Shown here one piece after another: positions 17,452 to 26,489 of a stretch of DNA of 64,000 bases. The stretch covers positions 62,001-126,000 of the forward strand of contig NZ_FCNU01000023.1 in the NCBI RefSeq assembly GCF_001545115.1, read 5' to 3'. The translations under genes and the position numbers were made by a program. The DNA is from Candidatus Protochlamydia phocaeensis. GTDB taxonomy: Bacteria; Chlamydiota; Chlamydiia; Chlamydiales; Parachlamydiaceae. How positions within the stretch are numbered: the first letter of the stretch is position 1; each line of letters starts with the position of its first letter. The notes under the pieces were generated by a model that worked only from the letters and a program-made list of their open reading frames with translations, had not been told where the DNA came from and made no database searches.

Positions 17452-18969
17452 ATGCGTAAATCCATTTGCTTGTTAAGCCTGTTCCTGTCTTTGACCGCTT
17501 GCTTTAGGCCCACATACGATCCTCCTTGTATAAGTGTTCCGCAAAGCTGGCGCCTGAATACGGACGAAGGAAGCACACTATGCAATATGCGCTGGTGGGA
17601 GCAGTTTAACGACCCCATCCTTAACCAATATATTATTGTCGCCCTGCAAGGGAACCAAAACCTGCAAGTTGCCATTGCCCGTGTACGCGAATATTATGCC
17701 CGGCTTGGCATCGCCGATTCTTTTCTCCTGCCAACGATCAACGGCAATGCCAGCTTTACGCGCAGCAAAATTTCCCTAGCCTCTGCCAATCTTTTTCCAG
17801 GAACGACAGCAGCAAACGGAGCGGCGGCTCCAGCACTACCAACGGGCTTTAAGCGCATTTTTAATGATTACCAATTGTTTCTTAGCTTGAATTGGGAGCT
17901 TGATTTCTGGGGACGCCTGCAAAGTCTTTCGGCAGCTTCCTATGCTGAATTGCTTGCTCAAGTCGAAGCTAGGCGGGCTGTCGTCATGATGGTAACCACG
18001 GCTGTTGCCAATGCCTACATTACGCTTCGCCAACTGGATGCTCAATTAGCCGTCTCTCAAAAAACACTAGAGTCGCGCTTAGAATCGCTTAAGCTTGCTC
18101 AATACCGCTTCGAAATGGGCGAAACATCCGAAATCGAAGTCAAACAAGCTGAAGCGGAAGTGGAAATCGCCGCCATCCGTGTCATTGAATTTCAACGCGA
18201 TATCCCTCAACAGGAAAATCTGCTAAGTATCTTATTGGGAGAAAACCCCCATTATATCGAGCGGGGATCTTCCCTGGATGCCCTGCAGTATCCTCCCACT
18301 ATTCCTGCCGGCCTCCCCTCTGATTTATTGACGCGCCGTCCCGATATCATTCAAGCTGAAGACAATTTGATCGCCGCCAATGCGCGTGTATTCGCAGCAG
18401 AAGCGCTCTACTTTCCTCAAATCAATTTGACCGGGACTTATGGAAGCGAAAGCGAAAAGCTCCATCGGCTGCTGACTTCCCCTGCCGAAATGTGGCAATA
18501 TGGGCTCAATCTCATCGAGCCGCTCTTCGATGCAGGCCGAACATATTTTCAAGTGGAAGAAGCCGAAGCGGTCCGAGCAGAAGCCCTCTTCAATTATCGC
18601 CAAGTCGTACTGACAGCTTTCCGGGAAGTCAACGACGCATTGATTGCTTATCGAAAGGACCGCGAGCTTGTACATGAGCACCAAAGGCAAGTCAAAGTCC
18701 TGGCAGACTATCTGCATTTGGCCCAGCTTCGCTATGCAGAAGGCGAAGTCGACTACTTAAACGTACTGGATGCCGAGCGCTCCCTCTTCGATGCTCAGCT
18801 GCAGCTTGTGCAAGCCCAAGCGGACAGCTTTATTGCTATTGTGCAGCTTTACAATGCGCTAGGCGGTGGATGGGTCACTGATGCCGATAACATTGCCTTG
18901 GCCGGCGGTCAGTGTGAATTAATCGAAATGCTCGATCTGCCGAACAAATGTGAGCAAGAGGGTGAATAA
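17452..18969 (+). CDS. Outer-membrane efflux lipoprotein (OprM/NodT family)
   Basis: I chose the ATG at 17452, directly after the pump stop, because it gives a clean lipoprotein signal (MRKSICLLSLFLSLTACFR, lipobox LTAC); the in-frame ATG at 17425 would bury it. The 505-residue product has the two OEP repeats typical of TolC-like factors: PILNQYIIVALQGNQNLQVA at the start, GLPSDLLTRRPDIIQAEDNL (the conserved LL.RRPDI motif) in the middle, and YAEGEVDYLNVLDAERSLF near the end. It is the outer-membrane channel of the RND operon. A terminator follows immediately. Confidence 0.93.
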   Translation: MRKSICLLSLFLSLTACFRPTYDPPCISVPQSWRLNTDEGSTLCNMRWWEQFNDPILNQYIIVALQGNQNLQVAIARVREYYARLGIADSFLLPTINGNASFTRSKISLASANLFPGTTAANGAAAPALPTGFKRIFNDYQLFLSLNWELDFWGRLQSLSAASYAELLAQVEARRAVVMMVTTAVANAYITLRQLDAQLAVSQKTLESRLESLKLAQYRFEMGETSEIEVKQAEAEVEIAAIRVIEFQRDIPQQENLLSILLGENPHYIERGSSLDALQYPPTIPAGLPSDLLTRRPDIIQAEDNLIAANARVFAAEALYFPQINLTGTYGSESEKLHRLLTSPAEMWQYGLNLIEPLFDAGRTYFQVEEAEAVRAEALFNYRQVVLTAFREVNDALIAYRKDRELVHEHQRQVKVLADYLHLAQLRYAEGEVDYLNVLDAERSLFDAQLQLVQAQADSFIAIVQLYNALGGGWVTDADNIALAGGQCELIEMLDLPNKCEQEGE

Positions 18970-18981
18970 AAGAAGAACAAG

Positions 18982-19007
18982 GGCTGCCTTCGAAAGCGAA
19001 GTCAGCC
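18982..19007. terminator. Bidirectional terminator hairpin
   Basis: GGCTGCCTTCG and CGAAGTCAGCC form two 5-bp stems with one mismatch and an AAAG loop, followed by TCTCATTT. It lies between convergent genes (stops at 18969 and 19014). Confidence 0.7.
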
Positions 19008-19013
19008 TCTCAT

Positions 19014-19403
19014 TTAGCCATTCTTATTATCTAAGCTAAGAGGACCTGAGCCAAAATAAGCAATCAGCAAGGCAGCTCCCAACATAGAAAGGTTTTTCAT
19101 GAACATGATCTTTTGGATCTCAGCCATTGCAGGATCAGATAAGCTCCAAAAAGCGTGCATCATTAAAGTGACCGGAATGAGAAAGAGTACAATCAGCCAA
19201 GCGCCCAAGCGCGCTTTATAGCCAATTAGGATGCTCAATCCTCCGATAAGAGCCATCAAACCGGAAAGAGGAACAAGCAAAAACGGCACCGGAACGCCTT
19301 GGTTAGCCGCATAGGCAATTGTGCCATGAGAGAAATGCCCCATGGCTGCCATAATAAAAATGGCCGAATAAAGAATGCGGCCTAATAAAGCAAGATAGTC
19401 CAT
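19014..19403 (-). CDS. DoxX family membrane protein
   Basis: With the ATG at 19403 the protein is 129 residues and starts MDYLALLGRILYSAIFIMA, the usual DoxX N-terminus. GGAGGGA lies seven bases upstream, so I prefer this to the ATG at 19454. Four membrane segments are visible, with the family phrases GLMALIGGLSILIGYKARLGAWLIVLFLIPVT (split as GLMALIGGLSILIGYKAR and LGAWLIVLFLIPVT) and FMKNLSMLGAALLIAYFGSG. DoxX-type proteins are quinone-linked or of unknown redox role in the inner membrane. It is downstream of tag on the same strand with a 65-bp gap. Confidence 0.88.
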   Translation of the reverse strand: MDYLALLGRILYSAIFIMAAMGHFSHGTIAYAANQGVPVPFLLVPLSGLMALIGGLSILIGYKARLGAWLIVLFLIPVTLMMHAFWSLSDPAMAEIQKIMFMKNLSMLGAALLIAYFGSGPLSLDNKNG

Positions 19404-19468
19404 AAATTGATCCCTCCACTTATTTCTGAGATGCAATCTACGGTTGTAACCCATTAAATAAAATTAAA

Positions 19469-20071
19469 CTATTTATTTTTTAACAGCTCCTGATAGCGAA
19501 AACAATCCACCGTATGATCATTCACAAGTCCAGTTGCTTGCATATGGGCATACATGACAGTAGGTCCAACAAAGGTAAACCCTCTTTTTTTTAAGTCTTT
19601 GCTCAATGCAATCGATTCTTTGGTTTCAGCTGGAATATCTTTCATGCTTTTCCAGTGATTTTGAATGGGCGCCCCCCCGACAAAGCTCCAAATGTATTGA
19701 TCAAAGCTGCCGTATTCTTCTTGCACTTCCAAAAAGTGCCTAGCGTTGTTAATCGCCGATAAAATTTTTAACCGATTCCGGATGATGCCCTCATCAGCAA
19801 GAAGCTCGGCCACTTGACGCTCTCCATACTCGGCCACTTTTCGAGGATCGAACCGAGAGAAGGCTTTTCGATAGCCCTCTCTTCGCTTAAGGATAGTCAA
19901 CCAGCTTAGGCCCGCCTGCGCACCTTCAAGAATTAAAAATTCAAAATGCTTTTTATCTTCATGGACGGGCACTCCCCATTCTTTGTCATGATATTCCTCA
20001 TATAGCTTATTGCCACTAGCCACCCAATGACAACGGCATACCGGTTCGCATAACAATTCTTTCTTGCTCAT
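19469..20071 (-). CDS. tag: DNA-3-methyladenine glycosylase I
   Basis: This 200-residue enzyme removes 3-methyladenine from alkylated DNA in base excision repair. It carries the family blocks: CHW near the N-terminus followed by YHDKEWGVPVHEDKKHFEFL (Tag 'Y.D.EWG.P..D...FE.L'), LEGAQAGLSWLTILKRREGYRKAF, and the zinc-site C-terminal region FVGPTVMYAHMQATGLVNDH with downstream Cys (TVDCFRYQ). Cys at positions 7, 11 and 13 and His residues fit the zinc-snap seen in Tag. A frequent housekeeping gene in chlamydia-like genomes. The gap upstream to the methionine aminopeptidase gene is filled by a palindromic element. Confidence 0.93.
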   Translation of the reverse strand: MSKKELLCEPVCRCHWVASGNKLYEEYHDKEWGVPVHEDKKHFEFLILEGAQAGLSWLTILKRREGYRKAFSRFDPRKVAEYGERQVAELLADEGIIRNRLKILSAINNARHFLEVQEEYGSFDQYIWSFVGGAPIQNHWKSMKDIPAETKESIALSKDLKKRGFTFVGPTVMYAHMQATGLVNDHTVDCFRYQELLKNK

Positions 20072-20101
20072 CCCTTATTCCTAAACTATTTTCAAGCTTT
20101 T

Positions 20102-20200
20102 TTAGAGGATCTTTAAAACGGCTAATGGCCTAGGTTTATATTTTCCCCTAGAAGGAAATCATCTCAAATGGACTATTATGGGGTTTTATACACCCTCTTA
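20102..20200. repeat. Dispersed palindromic element filling an intergenic gap
   Basis: Left end TTAGAGGATCTTTAAAACGG and right end GGGGTTTTATACACCCTCTT + A, with the interior CTAATGGCCTAGG, TTTTCCCCTAGAAGGAAAT and TCTCAAATGGA matching other copies. It spans nearly all of the 126-bp gap. The TAA stop of the methionine aminopeptidase gene (20198-20200) lies inside the right end. Confidence 0.75.
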
Positions 20201-21091
20201 GCGAGTCGTAATAAACACGGCGCCTTTTTCATCCACAAGAACAGAATTTTCCGCTTGGGCCACCATCCCATTTTCTTCTTCGATCAAAGCAGCATAGCCT
20301 TCAATCGCCCCAACTTTAAGTAATTCCCTAAGCCCTTTCCTAATCTGAGCAAGCGTCAGGTCTTTGTCCAATAAATCATGGATGGCAAAAGGAAGCCCAT
20401 GAAAAGACTTTATCTTGATCAATAGGGCTTTGGCAATATCGGACTGAACCGCCTTTGCTGATGCAAAGGAAAAAATAGCCGGTTCGCCCGCTTCATAGAT
20501 CAAGCCTTTTCCGTTCGTCATAAACGGTTCAATGGCAAATGTCATGCCAGGCTTAATAACGGCAGTCGACTGATTGTCATAATTGGGAATAATCGGAGAA
20601 GTATGAACCTTATAGCGGGCTAGGCCATGGCCGGATAGATTAAAAATCGGGGACAACCCATGCGAAGCGGCGACGTCTTCTATGACTTTGCCGATTTCAC
20701 GGACGGGCAATCCAACCTTAACAATTTTCTCCGCTGCTGCCAATGCCTCTTCAGCCGCATCAAGGAGAACTTGGTGCCGGCCCGACAAATCGACTGTCAC
20801 CGCACAGTCGCCAATTGCTCCATTATAGGAAATTCCCACATCTAATTTGACAATTTGATCCGAAAAAATAATATCCTCATCCGGCTGCGGCAAATAGTGG
20901 GCGGCCACTTCATTAAGGGCAATTTGAGGCGGAAAAGCAGGCCGAGCGCCTAATTCCGCAATCTTTTGATTAATTTGGGCAATGACCGCATTATAAGAGG
21001 CGCCCGGTTTAATCAATCCTTTGCCAAAGGCGCGCACGTCTTTCGCAATTCTCCCGGCGCGAATGAACTCTTCTTTATATGTCTTATTCAT
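20198..21091 (-). CDS. map: Methionine aminopeptidase, archaeal type II-like
   Basis: The 297-residue enzyme removes N-terminal Met from nascent proteins. It looks like the archaeal/eukaryotic type II branch rather than bacterial type I: PAFPPQIALNEVAAHYLPQP, metal ligands in VKLDVGISYNGAIGDCAVTV (two Asp 11 apart), the His ligand in NLSGHGLARYKVHTSPIIPN, Glu in MTFAIEPFMTNGKG, and the type II insertion (about residues 205-265, containing FHGLPFAIHDLLDKDLTLAQ and LRELLKVGAIEGYAAL) before the last Glu in GMVAQAENSVLV and the terminal TTR. Length also fits archaeal enzymes. In the final block the usual EH is EN. Chlamydiae normally have a type I enzyme, so this is likely an additional, horizontally acquired gene. 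Confidence 0.88.
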   Translation of the reverse strand: MNKTYKEEFIRAGRIAKDVRAFGKGLIKPGASYNAVIAQINQKIAELGARPAFPPQIALNEVAAHYLPQPDEDIIFSDQIVKLDVGISYNGAIGDCAVTVDLSGRHQVLLDAAEEALAAAEKIVKVGLPVREIGKVIEDVAASHGLSPIFNLSGHGLARYKVHTSPIIPNYDNQSTAVIKPGMTFAIEPFMTNGKGLIYEAGEPAIFSFASAKAVQSDIAKALLIKIKSFHGLPFAIHDLLDKDLTLAQIRKGLRELLKVGAIEGYAALIEEENGMVAQAENSVLVDEKGAVFITTR

Positions 21092-21217
21092 GCAAATGAC
21101 CTAGTTTTAAGAGACTACTATGAGTTTTTAGACGTTTGAAAATTTTAACATTTTCATTCTTAGAAAAAAAATAGAATCTCAAAGAGAGAACATTTATATT
21201 AAGAAAGTGTCGGCTTC

Positions 21218-21334
21218 CTAAAAGAGCGTATTAAAACTGCTAATGACGTAGATTCGCATTCTTTTCCCCTAGGAAGCGATAGGAAGAAAATAACCGCAAA
21301 TATCGATTAGTATGGGTTTTAATACACCTTCTAA
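21218..21334. repeat. Dispersed palindromic element, best preserved copy
   Basis: About 117 bp. Left end CTAAAAGAGCGTATTAAAAC then TGCTAATGACGTAG; interior TTCTTTTCCCCTAGGAAGCG then ATAGGAAGAAAATAA; right end TATGGGTTTTAATACACCTT then CTAA. The ends are inverted repeats of each other. It lies in the gap between two divergently transcribed genes (map and the metallophosphatase). Confidence 0.75.
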
Positions 21335-21533
21335 AAAAATATAAATAAATCCCTTAACAGTTCAATAAACCTATCCCGAAGCGAACTCAACATCTTAGAA
21401 TCGAAAATTCAATTTTTCAACTCACTTCGCCATAAATAACCCTTTTGTTTATTAATTATAAATAAATTACAATTTCATTTATTTACAATTTAAACTTTTA
21501 TAAATAAGTTTTATTAAACTTGGAGGATGAGTG

Positions 21534-23258
21534 ATGCGATTATGCGGCACGGGTCATTTAAAAGCAGAGGATCGATTGATTAGCGCGCCTTTTCTACAGT
21601 TGCCTGCAGCACATAGTGTGCGTGTCGTATGGTTTACTTCCTTTGAAGGGCATTCCCATTGGGTAGAGTGGGGAAATGAGACGAAGCAGCGAGCCGTTGC
21701 GCATTCACGCCGTTTAAGCCGGATCCGAGAAGACCTCTTTCATCCGGATGGATCCATCAAGGGATGCGCCCCTGTAGCAGTCTGGCGTCATGAGGCAGAA
21801 GTGGCGGGCTTAAAAGCTGGCCATCGCCTGCCCTATCGAATCGCCAGTCAGAAACTAGATGGAGAGATCCTCTATAGTTCCACCTATTCGCTGGCCCCCG
21901 CCCCGCCACCTGGCCAGGCGATGCGCATTCTCTTGACGTCGGACCACCAACGCAAGCCCATGGTTCCCGCAAACCTGCAAAAAGCAACAGAAACAATCGG
22001 ACACTTTGACGCTGTTTTTTTTGCTGGGGATTTAGTTGAGCTGGCGGATGGCTATCCCGATTGGTTTACTCATCCTTGCGGATTCTTCCCCAGTCTGCAA
22101 GGCAAGGCAGAGGGGCCTGTCCACGGACGCGTTTATAAGGGAGCGGAAATTATTCAGCATACTCCAGTTTTTCCCGCTATCGGCAATCACGATGTCATGG
22201 GACGCTACTCTTTAGAAAAGAGCTTACATTTTCAATTTCACGATCCTTATCCAAGAGAGCAAGCCGCCCTTCTCTCTTCCGGTCAGAACGAAGACAAGCT
22301 AAAAGATCTGTCCTTTAATACCGATACTTACGAAGAAATTTTCACACTCCCCGTCCAATCGCAGGGACATTCGACCTATTACGCAACCACGGTTGGAGAT
22401 GTCCGCCTAGTGGTGCTATATGCCACGCGCATTTGGCGCTCTCCAGAGGAGAAACGTTCTCAAAAAGGGAAATATCAAGAGGCGAAAGACGCGCTGGCCC
22501 ATCCAGATCAATGGGGGCACGGAGATTTTATTTTCGAACCTCTAGAAAAGGGCAGCAAGCAGTATGAATGGCTGATCGAAGAGCTGCAGAGCGCGCCTTT
22601 TCAACAGGCCAAGCTGCGAATGGTCATGCTTCATAATCCCCTTCATACTTTAGGAGAAAATGCCGTTCCGCCCTTTTCCAATCCTATTCAAACGATCCGC
22701 AGAGATGAAAAGGGCTGCATTCAAGCAATCGAGTACGCTTATCCCAAGGAGCAAGACATCCTTATCCGGGATATTGAACCCTTGCTCGAGCAATATGAAG
22801 TCGATCTCGTGCTATGCGGCCATAGCCATGTATGGAATCGCTTTCAATCTAAAGAAGGCATGCACTTCTTGGAAACATCTAATGTTGGCAATAGCTACGG
22901 AGCTTATACAAGCGCGAATAACCATTTTCGCGAGATGGCCTTAGAAAGGGATTTAACTAATTATGTGGCAATGGATGATCCCAATGGGTTAGAGCCCATT
23001 GTCCCTTCTATAGCTCCTTTGAAAGATGAGAGGGATCAGCCGCTTCCTTATATTGCAAGCAACGAGCTGACCGTTTTCTCTGTGCTTGATACCGGACGCA
23101 AAGTCATAGACAGCTATTATTTCGATACTAAACATCCCGAAAAAGGAGTAGTCAAATTTGATTCCTTCTGCCCCTATAGAAGGCTTTCTACCGATGAAAT
23201 GGCGGAGAAATACAGGATAAAAATGTCTCAAGGACATCTCGCAATGGAAAAATTATAA
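21534..23258 (+). CDS. Calcineurin-like metallophosphatase with N-terminal fibronectin-like domain
   Basis: The 574-residue product has an N-terminal beta domain (residues about 1-128: HSVRVVWFTSFEGHSHWVEWG...YSSTYSLAPAPPPG) like that preceding purple acid phosphatase and PhoD catalytic domains. The catalytic domain follows: ILLTSDHQRK (DxH), AVFFAGDLVE (GDxx), PAIGNHDVMG (GNHD), MVMLHNPLH (metal His) and VLCGHSHVWN (GHxH). All five metal-binding blocks are intact. It probably cleaves phosphomonoesters or diesters; the substrate is unknown. There is no signal peptide. TGGAGG seven bases before the ATG at 21534 fixes the start. It stands alone between a palindromic element and a terminator. 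Confidence 0.88.
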   Translation: MRLCGTGHLKAEDRLISAPFLQLPAAHSVRVVWFTSFEGHSHWVEWGNETKQRAVAHSRRLSRIREDLFHPDGSIKGCAPVAVWRHEAEVAGLKAGHRLPYRIASQKLDGEILYSSTYSLAPAPPPGQAMRILLTSDHQRKPMVPANLQKATETIGHFDAVFFAGDLVELADGYPDWFTHPCGFFPSLQGKAEGPVHGRVYKGAEIIQHTPVFPAIGNHDVMGRYSLEKSLHFQFHDPYPREQAALLSSGQNEDKLKDLSFNTDTYEEIFTLPVQSQGHSTYYATTVGDVRLVVLYATRIWRSPEEKRSQKGKYQEAKDALAHPDQWGHGDFIFEPLEKGSKQYEWLIEELQSAPFQQAKLRMVMLHNPLHTLGENAVPPFSNPIQTIRRDEKGCIQAIEYAYPKEQDILIRDIEPLLEQYEVDLVLCGHSHVWNRFQSKEGMHFLETSNVGNSYGAYTSANNHFREMALERDLTNYVAMDDPNGLEPIVPSIAPLKDERDQPLPYIASNELTVFSVLDTGRKVIDSYYFDTKHPEKGVVKFDSFCPYRRLSTDEMAEKYRIKMSQGHLAMEKL

Positions 23259-23267
23259 ATGAATAGA

Positions 23268-23299
23268 GGGCTCTCGCATTATGAAAGCAGCAAGAGCCC
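23268..23299. terminator. Bidirectional terminator hairpin
   Basis: GGGCTCTCGC (23268-23277) pairs with GCAAGAGCCC (23290-23299) with one mismatch, followed by ATCTTT. It lies between convergent stops at 23258 and 23309. Confidence 0.75.
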
Positions 23300-23308
23300 A
23301 TCTTTAAT

Positions 23309-24694
23309 TTAACGCTCTCCTTCTGCGACAAGAAGACTTGCAGGACCAGTTATAATTGCCTTCTCTTCAATCTTGTCCTCAACGGTAAAGACAATTTCAT
23401 GCCTTAGGCGATAAATGCCTGTCAAATTGACGATCAGTAATAAAGCCCCTGCTAAACGCATGACCAGCAGCGCATGGGTCTGGTCGAAAAAAGCAAAGAA
23501 AGTCAAAATGGCAATCGCATAGCCCATATAAAAAGAAGCGCCTCGCGTCGGATGCAAATAACGGGCGCACTTCATCCCAACGATTAAATAAGCGATCAAA
23601 GTAGTATACCCCAAAATGAAAATGAAGAGAGGCATGAGCATATTCACTAAAGGAAAATAACGCGCCAGGGCTAATTGCACCAAAGGGGCATTCTCTCCTC
23701 CAATAGGCGTTTGCCAAAGCCCCGTCACCAATACGACTAAGATGCTCAACGTACAAATAAAATTATCCAAGCACACGCCCAAGAAAGCCATTCGCGCTTG
23801 CCGCTCCGGATAAACGGTATGCGATTCGCTTTGGATAGTCGAATCATAGCCAATTCCAATATCAGCAGCATAGCTAGCTCCAGCAATGCCATTTTGAATG
23901 GCCAGCATTAGCGAACTGCCGGCAAAGCCTCCTATTGCGGCATGGCCAGTAAATGCCGACTTCACGACAGTCAATAAAATGGCAGGCAAATCAGCGACAT
24001 GATGCCCGATCACCCACAAACACAAGCTAATATAGATGACCATAAAAAGAGGCATAATCCAAGAGCAGACTTGGGCCACTCGCGATACGCCTCCTAGGCT
24101 TGCATGCACAATTAAAGCCAATAAGGCAAAAGCAATAATGAGGCGATTAATCCCCCATGAATAAGCCAGCGTATCGACAACCACATTGAACTGATAGATT
24201 TCTGCTCCATAGATGCATAACAGCACACAGACAAGGCCTGATATCCAAGGTGCCTTGAAAGCCTTTTTAAGGAAAAACATGGGCCCCCCATCATAGCTTT
24301 GCCTCTCATTCTTGACGCGATGCTTAAGCCCTAAATAAATTTCCGCATATTTGATCAAAGTGCCGGCAAAGCCAGCGACCCATACCCAAAGCAAAGCGCC
24401 AGGCCCTCCCAGCTGGATAGCCGTGACGATGCCCACGACATTTCCCACTCCAAGCATGCCTCCTACCGAGGCAAAGAAAGCCTTAAGAGGATGCAGCCCG
24501 CGCTCACTAGCCGATCGTTGAAAGGCCTCTTGCAAAAATGTGTATATGACATGCCGAAAAGCACGGATTTGGAAGACGCGCGTTTTGATCGTCAAATAGC
24601 ACCCCAATAGCATGATTAAAGAAAAACCAATATATCCCCAAAAAAACGCATCCGCTTCCATGAAAAAGTCAAAAAGATAAGTAAACATATTCAT
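23309..24694 (-). CDS. Alanine/glycine:cation symporter (AGCS family)
   Basis: The 461-residue membrane protein has about eleven hydrophobic segments. AGCS hallmarks are the early FASVGGMLGVGNVVGIVTAIQLGGPGALLWVWVAGFAG (here split: FASVGGMLGVGNVVGIVTAI and QLGGPGALLWVWVAG), the DGGPMFFL motif after KYAEIYLGLKHR, and a central GIAGASYAADIGIGYD block. The family imports alanine, glycine and related amino acids with Na+ or H+. Intracellular chlamydiae rely heavily on amino acid uptake. A divergent paralogue is at 62547-63953. Start: either Met1 or Met3. Confidence 0.9.
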   Translation of the reverse strand: MNMFTYLFDFFMEADAFFWGYIGFSLIMLLGCYLTIKTRVFQIRAFRHVIYTFLQEAFQRSASERGLHPLKAFFASVGGMLGVGNVVGIVTAIQLGGPGALLWVWVAGFAGTLIKYAEIYLGLKHRVKNERQSYDGGPMFFLKKAFKAPWISGLVCVLLCIYGAEIYQFNVVVDTLAYSWGINRLIIAFALLALIVHASLGGVSRVAQVCSWIMPLFMVIYISLCLWVIGHHVADLPAILLTVVKSAFTGHAAIGGFAGSSLMLAIQNGIAGASYAADIGIGYDSTIQSESHTVYPERQARMAFLGVCLDNFICTLSILVVLVTGLWQTPIGGENAPLVQLALARYFPLVNMLMPLFIFILGYTTLIAYLIVGMKCARYLHPTRGASFYMGYAIAILTFFAFFDQTHALLVMRLAGALLLIVNLTGIYRLRHEIVFTVEDKIEEKAIITGPASLLVAEGER

Positions 24695-25286
24695 CCCACA
24701 CTGTATTTATTTCTGAAGCGAGAAAAAGCCCTGAAAGGCTAAAAAAGATGGAATGAACCAGGTTAGCTTCGCCAATAAAAAAGTTATTTAACGCCTAACG
24801 TAAAGCTCTTAGAGGGTGCCTTCAAATTCATAATGCCTATACTCAAGATTATTTCTCGGGCAGGTTGCGATTTGAGACAAACTTTTAACCATCAAAGGCT
24901 AATTATCGCCATATTTTAAAAATGAATTAACAAAAGACTAAAAAGGGAATTATTTTCGTTTAGAAGAAACGAAGGAAGGTTTGCGTTTCAAAGACGCGAA
25001 AGAGGAAAGGATGGAAAAAAAAGAAATTAAAGACGCCATTGCTGTCCGTTCTTGATAAACCGGCGATGGCATACAATCACCATGGCACATATTGAATATC
25101 CTTTTTGTTAAAGGGTTAAATAATTAAGAGAAAATCTCTTTGTTTACTATCTTATTTATTATTTTATTTCATGTCAATTAAGTACATGCTTATTTTATCT
25201 CACCATCAATTTGGATAACTTTATTCGCAGGTGAATCCAAGCCTCTTATTTAGGATCCATTTGCGTATACTTATCCTAAAATATTC
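24695..25286. other. Intergenic region without a convincing gene
   Basis: About 590 bp. A lone palindromic-element end (TTAGAGGGTGCCTTCAAA) lies at 24809-24826. A 14-codon frame MEKKEIKDAIAVRS (25011-25055) follows GAGGAAAGG; it may be chance. Partial inverted repeat GCCATTGC (25035) with GCGATGGC (25063) could form a hairpin. The right half is AT rich, probably intergenic spacer between the two minus-strand genes. Confidence 0.35.
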
Positions 25287-26489
25287 TTAAACATTGAGCT
25301 GGGCGCATGCTTGAGTAAAAGCATCCACATTGTTTTGATCTTTTTGATTCAGCCTTAAGATGGCAAAATCCACGCATTCAAAGCGTCCGTTAAATTCCGC
25401 TTCTTGAAACACTTCGACAAATAGACGAGAGACTAAGCCAGGCGGATTTTCGAACGCTCCGCATCCCAGCGCCCCTAAGACCAAATGCGTATGTCCTTTC
25501 AACGCCATGATCCGCAGCATATGCCGGATTTTGCTTTTTGTGCCTTCTATGTATGGAATGGAATTTTGCAAGACAGATTCATCTAGCTGCTCGTTGAATG
25601 ACAGCCCTAGAGCTGACCGATCACTTGATATTCCTCTTAAATCATAAGCAGCCACAGCAACTAAAGCTACCTCTGCGGGATGATCCATAAAGGCAAATCC
25701 ATTTGCACCATCTTCTCGAAAAACTTGAACATGGGGGCAATAGGCTCCGCCCATTTCAGGAAGCGGATAGGCCTGTGTTTTTAATCCCAAATAATGGTTG
25801 GAGCGGCGGCATAACGCTTCTTCCTGAGCCGGGCAGCCTTGTACAACACCACCTCCAGCACGGTAGCGATTGGCCATATTGATCCCTACAGGATTTTTAC
25901 CTTCCTCTTTTCGCCTTAACAGCACTTGAAAGGTATCTTCTGCAAAAACAGTAAAAAGCGTTTGATGATTGTGTTCCACGGGAGGCAAACGTTCGATTTG
26001 ATCATAGGTCATTGTCCCTCTTAACATCGGCTCATGGTTTAAATGAACCACAACTTGATTGGGCGTGCGATAGCCCCGCTGGCAAGCTTGCAAAGTTTCT
26101 TGAAAAATGCGCGCATTAAAGGCCATCGCATTCTCTTGTTCGCTTGGCCGATATGAGCTAGCCGTTTCAATGGGCTGATTCTCAGGATTGATAGGCGCTC
26201 GTGAAAACTGCCCTCCTATTTGGCTCCACTTAAAGCAATCATAAACAGCAATGAGCAGATTACCTACTCCAGGAATGAGTAAAATGGCACAGCGGGCATA
26301 GCTTTTTGTCTTCAGGTAAGTATAATAGCGATTTGCTTGCATATCCGGCCACCCGCGGCAATCCCATACCCTTTTTTGAAAAATATCAATCAAATTCGTT
26401 ATCGTACTAATCACAGGCAGACGATCACAGAGGCGATCTACCTGGATGAGCAGAGAGGCAAGCGAAAGAGTTCTAGAAGAAATAGCCAT
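25287..26489 (-). CDS. PARG-like macrodomain protein (TIGR02452-type), possible effector
   Basis: The 400-residue product has two parts. Residues 1-120 hold amphipathic helices and a hydrophobic segment (ARCAILLIPGVGNLLIAVYDC), a layout common in chlamydial membrane-associated proteins. Residues about 125-400 form a microbial PARG-type macrodomain: VGINMANRYRAGGG then VVQGCPAQEEALCRRSNHY contains the poly(ADP-ribose) glycohydrolase loop GGG-X7-QEE (G212-G214, E223-E224), followed by GGAYCPHVQVFRE and VLGALGCGAFENPP, the macrodomain phosphate loop. PARG enzymes release ADP-ribose from proteins. Bacterial chromosomes rarely pair this with a membrane-type N-terminus, so action on host ADP-ribosylation is plausible but unproven. 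All catalytic residues look intact. Confidence 0.82.
   Translation of the reverse strand: MAISSRTLSLASLLIQVDRLCDRLPVISTITNLIDIFQKRVWDCRGWPDMQANRYYTYLKTKSYARCAILLIPGVGNLLIAVYDCFKWSQIGGQFSRAPINPENQPIETASSYRPSEQENAMAFNARIFQETLQACQRGYRTPNQVVVHLNHEPMLRGTMTYDQIERLPPVEHNHQTLFTVFAEDTFQVLLRRKEEGKNPVGINMANRYRAGGGVVQGCPAQEEALCRRSNHYLGLKTQAYPLPEMGGAYCPHVQVFREDGANGFAFMDHPAEVALVAVAAYDLRGISSDRSALGLSFNEQLDESVLQNSIPYIEGTKSKIRHMLRIMALKGHTHLVLGALGCGAFENPPGLVSRLFVEVFQEAEFNGRFECVDFAILRLNQKDQNNVDAFTQACAQLNV

Noticed and set aside
25011-25055. 14-codon frame MEKKEIKDAIAVRS
   Set aside because: Although preceded by GAGGAAAGG it is too short to support and has no context; mentioned only in the gap description.
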